Of a DNA stretch of 64,000 nt, positions 35,384-45,244 are shown in pieces. The notes beneath the pieces are model-generated. The model did not search any database. It was not told where the DNA came from and worked only from the letters and a program-made list of their open reading frames with translations. Position 1 is the first letter of the stretch, and the number at the start of each line of letters is the position of its first letter. Origin of the DNA: [Phialemoniopsis] sp. UDSM-2020 (taxonomy: Eukaryota; Ascomycota; Sordariomycetes; Thyridiales; Thyridiaceae); NCBI GenBank assembly GCA_018873225.1, contig JAEILZ010000006.1, positions 806,001 through 870,000 of the forward strand, written 5' to 3'. The translations under genes and the position numbers were made by a program.

Positions 35384-36706
35384 TCATGGCTTCTTCTCCT
35401 CGGCCTGCAGCTCGACGTTGACCCACCCCTCAGGTGGGCTAGCCCAGCTGTAGTCCTTCCACTCCTCGCCCAGCGCCGGCCACAGCTTGTCGGCGACAAA
35501 TGCCCGTATCTGCTCCCGCCGGCGCAGACTCGCCGCCCTTCTCTCCTCGTCATCATTCCCGTCCCCGTCCTGCTGCCCGGGCAGCCCGTCCACGACGCCC
35601 TGCCACTCCCGCACCGTCTCCTCCAGCTCCGGCACCGCCGTCACTCCGACCACCGAGCTGCCCACTACCGATCTCGATCCCGTCGGCAGCGCCTTGCGCG
35701 GCGCCGACGTGTTGACCCACCCTACCTCCGTCCCCAGACCGACCTCGCTCGCCCGCCGCGCCCACTCGTCCAGACTCCACCGTATCGCCACGCCCTCGAG
35801 GTGCTCTCCCCCAGCGCACGCGCTCGCCATGCGCGTGACCGCGTCGCGCAGGCCCGCCGGGGACGGGTGCCATGCCGCCTGGGGCCCGGCGTCGACGCCG
35901 CGCGTGGTCAGGAGGCCCATGTTGAGCATGCTCGCGTTGAGCACGGTGCCCACCTTTGCGTCCCGGAGGCGTGACAGGACGGCGTCCGAGGTCAGGGTCG
36001 CGTTTTGCACGGTGCAGTGCCCGTAGGACATCACCGCGTCGAGGGGCTCGCCCGTCGCCTGGAGGATATGTTCTGCTAGCGAGCAGAGGGTCGGAAGGGG
36101 GAAGCCTGATATCCCGACGTAGCGGACGAGGCCCTGGGCGCGTAGTTCGCGCAGTGTGGTGACAGCGGCGAGGACTTGCTCGTGGGACTGGAACTCTACG
36201 TCGTGGGCGTAGACGAGATCGAGGTATGACGTACCTAGGCGCGAGAGGGAGCGGGAGATCGAGGCGCGGACCGCGGCGGGGGAGTAGTCGAATGTGGAGG
36301 AGGCGATGCGCCCGACCTTTGTGATGAGGAAGAGGTCCTCGCGCATCAATGCGGGTTGGGAGGGTAAGGCCTCGGTGGTCGCTGGGATCGTGGCGGGCGT
36401 GGGTGCGGCGGCGGAGGAGACGAGGGAGACGTAGAGGGCGTAGCCGAGGAGCTGCTCCGAGGGCCCGTAGTAGGGGCTCGTGTCGAAGGCGCGGATGCCG
36501 AGCTGCAGCGCGCGCGCGACGATGGAGGTGTAGGGCAGGGCGTCGATGTGCGAGACGTACTGCGTGTTGAAGGTCGCGGTGCCGAGGACGAGGGGCGGCA
36601 GAACTTTTGCTATCGGCGGCCGTGGTTGTGGTGGTGGTGGTTCTTCAGCTGTGGAAGATGTGGAGGCCCGGGTGGGGAGTTTATGCTCCATTCTGAAGGG
36701 AGACAT
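35384..36706 (-). CDS. Aldo/keto reductase, D-arabinose 1-dehydrogenase (ARA2)-like
   Basis: Cytosolic NAD(P)-dependent sugar dehydrogenase; in yeast Ara2 oxidises D-arabinose towards erythroascorbate. Single exon, 440 residues; an alternative start five codons downstream (MEHKL) is possible. The tetrad of the superfamily is visible as Asp75 and Tyr80 in AFDTSPYYGPSE, Lys130 in LFLITKVGR and His168 in LVYAHDVEF. GTATFNTQY near residue 42 and SRLGTSYLDLVYAHD support the ARA2/galactose-dehydrogenase branch. A variable insertion (about 97-120, Ala/Thr/Pro-rich) sits between the first two conserved blocks. C-terminal third is Gly/Ala-rich and long for an AKR. Very GC-rich coding sequence. Confidence 0.88.
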   Translation of the reverse strand: MSPFRMEHKLPTRASTSSTAEEPPPPQPRPPIAKVLPPLVLGTATFNTQYVSHIDALPYTSIVARALQLGIRAFDTSPYYGPSEQLLGYALYVSLVSSAAAPTPATIPATTEALPSQPALMREDLFLITKVGRIASSTFDYSPAAVRASISRSLSRLGTSYLDLVYAHDVEFQSHEQVLAAVTTLRELRAQGLVRYVGISGFPLPTLCSLAEHILQATGEPLDAVMSYGHCTVQNATLTSDAVLSRLRDAKVGTVLNASMLNMGLLTTRGVDAGPQAAWHPSPAGLRDAVTRMASACAGGEHLEGVAIRWSLDEWARRASEVGLGTEVGWVNTSAPRKALPTGSRSVVGSSVVGVTAVPELEETVREWQGVVDGLPGQQDGDGNDDEERRAASLRRREQIRAFVADKLWPALGEEWKDYSWASPPEGWVNVELQAEEKKP

Positions 36707-38757
36707 CTCTCGTCTCTTCTCTCTCCTCCCTGCACTGGTATTTGTGACTGCAATGTGTTTGGGAGAGAGAAGAGAGATGGGAAGAGAAGTGGTGACGGTG
36801 TCAAAGAAGAGGGGGAGGGGTAAAAAAGGTGAGGTCTCAAGGGTCCAGAGCTAGTTAAGACCGAGGGACGATATCGCAAGGCTCGGCGGTTTTTTAAAAG
36901 TGTCTCAATGACTGAAGCGCTAAAGGCAATGGCGCAATCCGGGTGCGCCCGATCTGCCAGATAAGCGGGTTGTCGCCCGTATTCTCGGATTCTCGGGGAG
37001 TTTTGTTCTTTCTATGATGCTATGATTTGCGCCTTTAATTGTTGATCTCCCTCCTCGCTGCGATGACAGCTGTGATAAGCAGCTACCCAAGCTACCAAAC
37101 AGGCAATGCATTCGAGTCATCCTTCAGGAGCATCGTCAATTGACGAGTTGGTCCAATGAATGATGAATGGTGCCAATCCCGCCGGCACGGTCTAGATCTT
37201 GACAAACGGCGATCACTTCTGTAGCGAATGTTCCCACTCACTGCCTGCATCTGGTCTAGGGCCAGGAACAAATCCCGCTAGATTTCCATTGATGATTGAT
37301 AAGATGAAGTGGACTCCAGTCAACATTCCTCCATCTCTCTTGAAAGGCCAGACTCCATCACTGATCATGGTTCTCATTTCAAGATCGCTTAGAACCTTTC
37401 ATTGCCCTTCTTGATTTGAAAGAAATGCGTGAGTGTGAGAAACACAAGATGCCTGGCGTACACCAAATACGGTAAACTGGTCGCACCGAGGTGGACTCCA
37501 AATCAAATCCCCGAACACTGTCAGAGAGCATTGACGACATCTCGCATCGAGCATTCATCACTCGCACAATGTCATCCCGGCTCCAATCTCGTGCATTCCC
37601 GCATCAACTTCGCGGCCCTTTTCGCCGCAAATGATCGCCGTATCCCCCCTGGCCTGAGATCAGAGGGTTCAAGGTTGTTCTCCCGGTCCATCCTACTCAT
37701 CTAGATTGCCCGTCTATTAGCCTAATCGCCCATCCTCCGTAGGCGTGCGTAGATCATCAGGCCGATTTCTCCTCTATTCCATCCCACCGTCGCATTAAAT
37801 AGGAGCTATATCACTCGAATTTATCGAAAACCCCGCATGGCGATGCTCCATTGCCCTGGGCCTCCTCCCTTCATTTTAGCCTTCCAATCAGCGCCCGCGT
37901 ATTACCGTTCACCGCGCCATTGACGTTCCTCTGGGCTTGTTACCCCAAATCCATCCTGGAGATGATCGTCCGCAGGAACACACCAGGTCAATGGCCGTGG
38001 TCTATTGTTCTTTTCCATGTTTCCCACAATACAATTGAACGTTATCATGACAGTTTCACACAGTAGGTGGGCATGTTGTAAGCCTACGCAACTAGAGACC
38101 ATCACATCGAAGCCATGAATGAATACAATATTAGCACAAACGCAGCACTTTATGCTACTCAGAAGAGAAAGAGATCGGGAAATTCCTCCCGCAACACACG
38201 GCAATATGCAGGTCCGCTACGCCTCCAATATCCCAATATCCGGATCCGCATAGTGCCACCGCACCACCGCTTGCCTCCGACTTGGCACCCGCCCTCTTTG
38301 AGAATTGATTGTCGCCCATTCCTCCTAAATGTGCTGATAGTGAGCCACTTCTTCACCCCCATGATGAACAGTAGACCGGCCGGGTATGATGTCGATCTAC
38401 TATAGGTACGGCCCTACCAAGATGGCGGCGTGCCCGTCCCGACCAGAGATATACAGCCTTGGCATGCTAAATACAACACTGTTCATTATCCGCTTCCTAG
38501 CTCGTCCCTCTGTTCGGCCATATGTATACCTCCTCTTGGCACCCTCGGCCCTTGCTATCCCCTGACTGATTGTCTTTGCTTCTATTACCTTCCGTGTCAT
38601 TGGCCATAGTCACCCTGCAAGAAGGGAGACCCGGGTTGCGGCTTCGAGCCAAGAACATCAGTGCTCCCAAACATATATATAGCCCTGCTATCTTGCAATT
38701 TGCCGCTCGTAGCACACACCAAAGGCCACTTTGCTCAGCTACATACACCACACAAAG
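36707..38757. other. Intergenic, 2.05 kb, between divergent AKR and AA8 genes
   Basis: No gene supported. A TATATATA at 38674-38681 precedes the AA8 gene. Short ORFs have no motif or coding-like composition. Confidence 0.5.
38674..38681 (+). promoter_or_regulatory. TATA-like box of the AA8 gene
   Basis: TATATATA 77 bp before the ATG at 38758. Confidence 0.45.
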
Positions 38758-39632
38758 ATGCGCAGGACACTAGCAACAGCCGGGGCTGCGGCTCTCGTGG
38801 GCACCGCCCTCGCCCAGTCCGACTCGGTGGCCTTCAAGGACCCGGACACCGGTTTCACCTTTTCCAGCTTCACCATCGACGAGGGTCTGACCTTCCGTGT
38901 CGCCGTCCCCAGCCCGGCTCCGACCGACGCCGCCTTCGACACTGTCTTTCAACTCATCGCCCCCAAGACCATCGGCTGGGCGGGCATGGCCTGGGGCGGC
39001 TCCATGACCTACAATCCGCTGGCCATCATGTGGCCCAACGGCAAGGACGTCACCCTGAGCTCCCGCATGGCCTAGTAAGTTTCTTCTCTCGTTGCTCTCA
39101 GATACACGATAACGACGACTGACCATCGAAAAACAGCGGCTACTACACGCCCCCGCCCTACCCGGAAGCGACCTACACACTCCTCAAGAAGGCCACCCAC
39201 GTCAACGACACGCACATGCAGGTCACGGCCAAGTGCTCCGGCTGCGCGCGCTGGGGCGACGAGGACGTCGGCTACTCGCAGCTCGACCCGACCAACCAGG
39301 CCTTTATGGCCTTTGCCTACTCCAACGTCCCCGTCGACGACCCGGCCAAGGCCGACAGCACTTTCGGCATCCACGACCTCATCGGCCACTGGGTCGAGGA
39401 CCTGAGCCAGGGCGCCAATGCCAACTTTGCCGAGCTCGTCGCCAAGAACCTGGGTGACGACGCTGCGACCCCGGCCCCGGCCCCGTCGACGACGGCGGCG
39501 CCTGCGCCTGCTCCGACGACTACTGCTAGCAGTGGGAGTGCGGCGCCGACTTCGTCGGGCACGACCAAGCCGTCTGATGAGGCGTGTGATGCTAAGAAGA
39601 CTAAGAAGAGAAGAGTCGAGCGTCATTTTTAA
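38758..39632 (+). CDS. Secreted AA8 cytochrome-domain protein (cellobiose-dehydrogenase cytochrome-like)
   Basis: Stand-alone haem b domain like that of cellobiose dehydrogenase, which passes electrons to lytic polysaccharide monooxygenases. Exons 38758-39074 and 39137-39632 join in phase to 270 residues. A signal peptide covers about residues 1-19 (TALAQ cleavage region). GWAGMAWGGSMTYNPL carries Met83 at the position of the haem methionine; AKCSGCARW matches the conserved disulphide, and FAYSNVPVDDPAK the loop before the last strands. The stretch STFGIHDLIGHWVEDLSQGANANF aligns without gaps to CDH, but the CDH haem histidine position appears to hold Ala. His residues a few positions before could substitute. 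A Pro/Ala/Thr linker (about 206-250) ends in a Lys/Arg-rich tail with no CBM1. Confidence 0.85.
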
Positions 39633-41021
39633 AACGAGCGGTTTAAAAGTCTTAATGTTGGATGGAAAAGACGATCGGTGTGGGTCATTAGTGTGCAGGT
39701 TCGCCACGCTTGAGATGCATCATTGGGCAATTCCGCGGCTTTGATGGCATTTTTGCGGTGCGATATGTAGTTGGAGAAGAATAGATCTGTTGATTTCAGC
39801 ATGTGATGATATTGACCGGGTGTTCGTTGCTCAGGCCTCGTATTCTTTGTTGAACGAATCTTCGATCTCAATCTCCAAATCGTTTCAGACACACGAAATC
39901 TCATTCTCATACTGGTTTTAACATTCTTGTAGCCCTATCAGAGCTTGCTATTCAGTATCAAAACGTGTATCGGCGAGCTAAAGAGGAAATCTGTCGGCCT
40001 TGATCACGTTGTCAGACCTGGGTCCGCGCAAGGGAAGGCTACAAACGCCATTTATACCTGTCACCAACGACTGCAAAGAAATTTCAGATGTCTTGCTAAA
40101 GTTGTCTCACTGTGAAGGGGCTTTCAGAGTAGTCTGGGTAGTAGGCAGGTGGGTTGACTCCGGTTATTGAGGTTTCAAGAATGGTTGTCTTCTATGTGAG
40201 TTGGACGATGAATGGGAAAAGAGGAAGGGCAGATAACAATGATCAATTAAAGCCGTATTTGATCTGTGAAACAATTGCGCCGGCGTAGTACTTAGTAGCC
40301 AGCTAGAATGACCTACGCATGTAATCGGCATCCATCAATAAGAATGGCTTGCTGTCTTGGACCACTTGTATCATGTATATTTTCGGGTTCGCAAGGTCGA
40401 TTACACGCTGCCTGATCTATTCATTTACACTAGTGAAGATGATCAGCACGGATTTGGACATGAAGCAGTTCACAGCTATCCTAACAAGGACCACGCATTC
40501 GAAGGGCAGTCTGAGACTGATGAATCATAACACAGGACAGAACAGGCGCCAATTGTACACATTCGCACCAATCTGGGCACCGACACGCCTATTTCAAGGC
40601 AATGTGATGGTGCCTAAAGCCTATCAAGGCAGGGAGTGCTGGGCTGACGTGGTGGAGAGAATTACGAATCAGGTTGTGGGCCGCAGCTCGTGATGAGTAT
40701 CGAGGTCGGCGCACATGGCATGATTGGGAATACAAGCACTTGTGACCAACTCACTTGGCTGTGTTTTTTCTATAGATTTTGAATCGGGGTCGTACCATTT
40801 ATTCTCACGCATCACAGCCTATAAGGCCGTTCGGTGTGAATGTCCCAGGTTGAAACGGGCAATGCTTACCGGGGTTGAAGCGCACAAATGTGCGCGTGCG
40901 GTTAAGTGGAATTTGATTGGCCTAGGCAACGATATCTTCTTCGAGGGGCTGGAATCCGATCGGACATATATAAGTGCGATGCACGTAGGTTTAGTTCAGC
41001 CTCATTTTCTTCAAGCAAAAA
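39633..41021. other. Intergenic, 1.39 kb
   Basis: Slightly AT-rich, no supported gene. A TATATAAG at 40967-40974 precedes the HET/zinc-finger gene. Confidence 0.5.
40967..40974 (+). promoter_or_regulatory. TATA box of the HET/zinc-finger gene
   Basis: TATATAAG 48 bp upstream of the ATG at 41022; supports that start. Confidence 0.5.
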
Positions 41022-43352
41022 ATGCCTTGTGTTTTGATCAGTTCTCCTGATGGGATCATGCTGCTTTTACACACGAAAACACGGGAGCTCCAGGAGTTTG
41101 TCGATTCGGACCTACCTTCCTTCGCCGTACTGTCGTATCACTGCGCGGTCAAACAGTCAAATGACACGGGATCGAATGCCTTAGACTGGTCGAGGGATAT
41201 GAAACCATCGAAACGACCAAGTATAACAGAAGACAGCACGATCGAGCGGGCCTGCAAGCAGGCTCTTGCTCTTGGCACGCCGTACCTTTGGCACTGGTCC
41301 CTATGCATCGACACATCGGACTCGGCAGCCCTCGAAGAGGCTGTAAACGGCATGTTTCAATGGATTCGAAAGTCAACCGTCTGCCTCACCTATCTTAACG
41401 ATCTCTCCCCTACGGCGATGTCGCCTTACAGTGAGGAAATTTGGCGACAATGCGGACACTGGGAACACGCCTGGGCCCTTGTGGAACTGATCGCTTCGCC
41501 GCGCGTAGAGTTCTTCGACGCCGAGTGGCAATACCGAGGATCGAGGTCGTCGCCGGAGCTCACCCCGGTGCTTTCGAATATCACTGGCGTCGCTGTGCGG
41601 ATACTGCAGGATCGTGACGCTCTATATGATACGGCACTTGCGGTGCGCATGTCATGGGCTGACGGCCGCAGTGCTAGCAGGGAGGAGGATGTGGCATACT
41701 CGCTCATTGGGGTTTGCGGAGTAGCCATGTCGATTCAATACGGCGAGGGTGCTGAGAACGCCTTCTTGAGGCTCCAGGAGGTCCTACTGAAAGAATGTTT
41801 GGACCGATCCATTCTTGCCTGGCGTGGTGCCGCCGATATGGACCATTCTGTTCGCGGCCTCCTCGCCAAGTCACCCTCGGAGTTCCGCCATTTTGGCAAG
41901 ACTTCTAATCCCGCGTGGCAGCGGCAGCACTGGATATTCAACGGAGAAATCGACTTCAGCAGTGACGCTATCCGGATACGGTCAGCAGTCGTCAGAGCAG
42001 AACCTTTTATCGATCTCGAGATAGGCCGGGTCAGGCACAGTATGGGCACCTTCCGGAGAATCGCTGTCCGGCTGCAATACTGGAACGGCGTATATGTTAG
42101 GGTCAATCCCGGGTCGCTTCTGGACATGGCCGAAAAAGGATCCCGTTGTATCATCTACGTGGCGCGACACATCGACCAACATACCTCCATGGCACTAAGC
42201 ATTCAACTCCGAGAGCAGTCCTTCCTCCAAGACAGCGCCGGGCCATCGAGCTTCGGGCAAGTTATAAGCACCCAAGATGAGGTAACCAGTCATGCAGCAT
42301 CAGAGAGGCTAGCCATTCGAGCCAAGTCTCGCTCGTTGTCTTCTTCAGAGTATGACTTCTGTGACGTGAGACCGGAACGAAGCCTGACAGGCGTCAAGCG
42401 CGATAGCTCTGGACAGTGCAAACAACAACAGAAACTCGTGACTCATTTGCCAGCCTTGAACCCGTGCCCTGATAGTTGCAGAAGTGACCAGTCGCAGACT
42501 GGTAGTTTCACAGAGGACTCTGAATGTGACATGCGCAACGAAAGTGACGACAGCGACGCAGGAACATCCTCCTGGAGTGTTCATCTAAGTGAAGATGACG
42601 AGGAGTCCGTCACCATGGATAGCGAAATGCGGGCTGGGTTGGGCAACGCGTTATACAACCAATTTCGAGCTTGGAAGAAACGTCTACGATACTCTGCGTC
42701 AACAGATATATGCGAACCTCGTCGAAAGCGTGCTCGGATGACGGCTCCGATTGCTTCAGTGCGCGGCCAAAAGAAGACCAACATACCATTCCCCGGCCGG
42801 CTATATCATCTTGCCTGCCCGTTCTACGCCATAGATCCTGATCGGCACGTCCAATGCCCGCGCAAGCATCATCTCGCTTCCATCGAGCATGTTATCCGCC
42901 ATGTCCGCAGGCACCACGCTCAGCCACCGTATTGCCCGGTCTGCCGCCAAACTTTCACACTGGCGCGTGCTCGCGATAGACATTTTCTGAAAGCGGCGTG
43001 TAAGTGTCGCGTATCGGGCAATGTCGAGGGCGTAAACGCACGCCAGAGGGCTCAGCTTGTCAAAAGGGATGATCCAGATCTTGATGATGAGGTCCGTTGG
43101 TTGCAGATCGCTGCTCTGGTCTTTCCACACATCGACCACCAGCCTTCGCCATACTTGACATCGGGTCTGGGGTTAGAACTATCTCTTGCGCGCGACTTCT
43201 GGGTCGAGAGCGGCCATAACATTGTGTCGCAGCAGATGACGCGCTTGGGCAACTCTTGTTACTCACGCGGGGAGGATAGCAGGGCGAGGCTCTTCGCGCT
43301 GGCTCTCGATGATTTGCTCGAAATTGTCTCTTATAATTACTGGTCGGTTTAG
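41022..43352 (+). CDS. HET-domain protein fused to a CPF-type zinc-finger module
   Basis: Single exon, 776 residues. Residues about 13-250 follow the plan of HET-E-type heterokaryon-incompatibility proteins: MLLLHTKTRELQEF, FAVLSYH, LCIDTSDSAALEEAVNGMF, VCLTYLNDL, WALVELIASPRVEFFDAEW, ITGVAVRIL, RMSWADGRSASREEDVAYSL and YGEGAENAFLRLQE. The core is diverged: the usual Y-x-WIDTCCIDK reads LWHWSLCIDT and LSHTW reads LSYHC. An acidic, Ser-rich linker (about 500-545) carries a basic patch (EPRRKRARM). Then comes LACPFYAIDPDRHVQC, HVIRHVRRHH, YCPVCRQTF and RDRHFLKAACKC at about 597-664, the module shared with the genes at 43766-45244 and 47341-48730. The tail has a further block shared loosely with them. 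In HET proteins the domain triggers cell death on non-self recognition; whether this one is active is unknown. Confidence 0.83.
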   Translation: MPCVLISSPDGIMLLLHTKTRELQEFVDSDLPSFAVLSYHCAVKQSNDTGSNALDWSRDMKPSKRPSITEDSTIERACKQALALGTPYLWHWSLCIDTSDSAALEEAVNGMFQWIRKSTVCLTYLNDLSPTAMSPYSEEIWRQCGHWEHAWALVELIASPRVEFFDAEWQYRGSRSSPELTPVLSNITGVAVRILQDRDALYDTALAVRMSWADGRSASREEDVAYSLIGVCGVAMSIQYGEGAENAFLRLQEVLLKECLDRSILAWRGAADMDHSVRGLLAKSPSEFRHFGKTSNPAWQRQHWIFNGEIDFSSDAIRIRSAVVRAEPFIDLEIGRVRHSMGTFRRIAVRLQYWNGVYVRVNPGSLLDMAEKGSRCIIYVARHIDQHTSMALSIQLREQSFLQDSAGPSSFGQVISTQDEVTSHAASERLAIRAKSRSLSSSEYDFCDVRPERSLTGVKRDSSGQCKQQQKLVTHLPALNPCPDSCRSDQSQTGSFTEDSECDMRNESDDSDAGTSSWSVHLSEDDEESVTMDSEMRAGLGNALYNQFRAWKKRLRYSASTDICEPRRKRARMTAPIASVRGQKKTNIPFPGRLYHLACPFYAIDPDRHVQCPRKHHLASIEHVIRHVRRHHAQPPYCPVCRQTFTLARARDRHFLKAACKCRVSGNVEGVNARQRAQLVKRDDPDLDDEVRWLQIAALVFPHIDHQPSPYLTSGLGLELSLARDFWVESGHNIVSQQMTRLGNSCYSRGEDSRARLFALALDDLLEIVSYNYWSV

Positions 43353-43765
43353 GTCGAAGATGGTTTAAAGGTCAATTTGCACTTTTGTCTTTAGTCTAGT
43401 GCCTGGGTAATCGGTAGCGCATCGTGAGCTGTTCTCTCAGCAATGCCTCTTCATTTGATTTGCCAAAGTGAGTCGGTCTCCCGGCGAGAAAGCATGCGCA
43501 TATATATGTTACAAGAATGGCAAAATAATATGAGGAATCTTTATTTAGAAAAACGACCTTTGGTCCGATATGACCATGCGGGTGACAAACAAACTTCTGG
43601 GGGTAACAGTCTAGGCCGCGACCTTCATGAAATGGGTGCTCCGTTGCTCTAGGAGTGTGGATCAGGCGCACGATCTCGGTTTGGGGAATTGTTGAAGAGT
43701 CTGACCCACCGACCACGTTTACCTTTCCAGACGAGAGAGCGCTCGGGTGACTCTTGAACCCCTTA
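43353..43765. other. Intergenic between convergent zinc-finger paralogues
   Basis: 413 bp of 3' flanks; a TATATATG-like AT-rich stretch lies near 43500. No coding signal. Confidence 0.45.
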
Positions 43766-45244
43766 TCAAACTACGTGTGGACTGTTCCCTCCCGGAGCAA
43801 GTGATGGCCCTGCATCCGAAACGCGGGCATCTGGGGTCTCATCCACTGCCAAAATGAGATGGCCTGACGGGTCGAAGTCGAAGAGGTCATCGATTGACGG
43901 CGCTGCGAATGAGTCACGCGCTGGCCGATGCTCCACGGAACCATTATTTGAAAGCAGAATGCTGGGGCTATTCTGATTGACGGGTTCATTAAAATGACTG
44001 TGAGCCAGCTGTCCCGGACTTTGGTAAAAATTACCAGAGTTCTCGCGATGATGGTCGTCCGCAAGTGCGCAGGGTTGGTCCCCGGCCGCCGTGGAACTGC
44101 CTGCAGACTGTTCTCGAAGTTGCCTGAAGCGCGGGGGACAGTCCAAGGCGCTCAACATGCTGCTTTCGATGTCTGTGAACAGAGAGGAAGTTTGAGCGTC
44201 GTCAAAGCCGGCGGGAGACAAGTGCTCCATGAGCATCGAAGGGAGGCGCGTGCGAACTTCAGCAAGTCCAGCATGGAGCCAATTTCTCAGGTCGGTAGTG
44301 TATGTTGCATATGGTGAAGCTGGTTTCTCGTGACCATTGAACAGCAATGTCCACATCCGGTACCATTTCTCATCGTCTTCCAGGTTGCGAGTGGGTAGCT
44401 TCGCAAGCTTTTCGAACTCGTCCTTGACAAGCAGATCCTCCATTGATCGCTTTTCAAGGCCTTGCAACTCCTTACAGTTGCGCTTTCCGCAATGGTGGCT
44501 CCACTTGTCTTCGTCGTCAAACTCCTTATAGCAGCGAGGGCAGTAATATTCCTTCAGTTGGTGAACTCGCCTGAGATGGGTGACAACAGCACGAAAGGTT
44601 TTCATTTCGTACTTTCCCAAACAGCGGTGGTACCTTGTAGGATCCAGCTTATGGAAGGGGCAAGCAAACAGCAATCCATTGGTATCCCCGGCAGAGCCTT
44701 GACCGTTGTCGCCTCCACTGAATCCATCCGGTGAGCCGTCGTTATCGTCGGTCCGCCGCCGCTTATTCACATTTTTGCCTCTGGCCTTCGACGGGAGTTC
44801 GGCCTCGCGCTTGGGTGAAGGCTCATGAGATCCATGGCCAGCTGTACATGTTCGTGTTCGAATCCCGCACTGTTGTCCCCCACTGCTTTTTGGTGCGTCG
44901 CCACATTGACCGCTGACAGCTCGCCAAACAGGCTGCTTGCATGCTGCCTCAACCCACTGAAGCTTGGGCCACGCACAAACTGCGAGGACAACCACGAGTG
45001 CCGTGAGCCTTTTCAAAGCTACAGCGCCAGCTGATATGTGTCCAGGTATGGTCTTGCTGACATCAAAAGATATGGAAGTAGCAAACCCGCTAAGGTAGAA
45101 TTTCGGGGACGGTCGAAGGTGTTGAAACAAGTGGAATGGGGATGGCTCGGGGTTGGGAGGAACTGGCCAAAGCCGTGCTACTGTCTTGTTAGTTGATGTT
45201 TCACCTGCGCACGGGGAGAGGAAGCAGCCTGCCATTTCTCGCAT
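43766..45244 (-). CDS. CPF-type zinc-finger protein (paralogue 2), N-terminus uncertain
   Basis: Open frame of 492 residues. The supported part is from about residue 130 on: a basic cluster (KRRRTDD), then FACPFHKLDPTRYHRC, VVTHLRRVHQ, YYCPRCYKEFDDEDKW and SHHCGKRNC at about 188-262, then WYRMWTLLFNGHEKP, which matches WYEIWDILFPGQPRP of paralogue 3. The first 110 residues look unlike protein (poor composition, an isolated hydrophobic LTALVVVLAVCAW) and another frame over 44767-44991 is also open, so introns or a different first exon are likely. The C-terminal 200 residues are polar with an acidic IDDLFDFDPSGH end. Role unknown; DNA or protein binding by the finger module is possible. Confidence 0.65.
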   Translation of the reverse strand: MREMAGCFLSPCAGETSTNKTVARLWPVPPNPEPSPFHLFQHLRPSPKFYLSGFATSISFDVSKTIPGHISAGAVALKRLTALVVVLAVCAWPKLQWVEAACKQPVWRAVSGQCGDAPKSSGGQQCGIRTRTCTAGHGSHEPSPKREAELPSKARGKNVNKRRRTDDNDGSPDGFSGGDNGQGSAGDTNGLLFACPFHKLDPTRYHRCLGKYEMKTFRAVVTHLRRVHQLKEYYCPRCYKEFDDEDKWSHHCGKRNCKELQGLEKRSMEDLLVKDEFEKLAKLPTRNLEDDEKWYRMWTLLFNGHEKPASPYATYTTDLRNWLHAGLAEVRTRLPSMLMEHLSPAGFDDAQTSSLFTDIESSMLSALDCPPRFRQLREQSAGSSTAAGDQPCALADDHHRENSGNFYQSPGQLAHSHFNEPVNQNSPSILLSNNGSVEHRPARDSFAAPSIDDLFDFDPSGHLILAVDETPDARVSDAGPSLAPGGNSPHVV

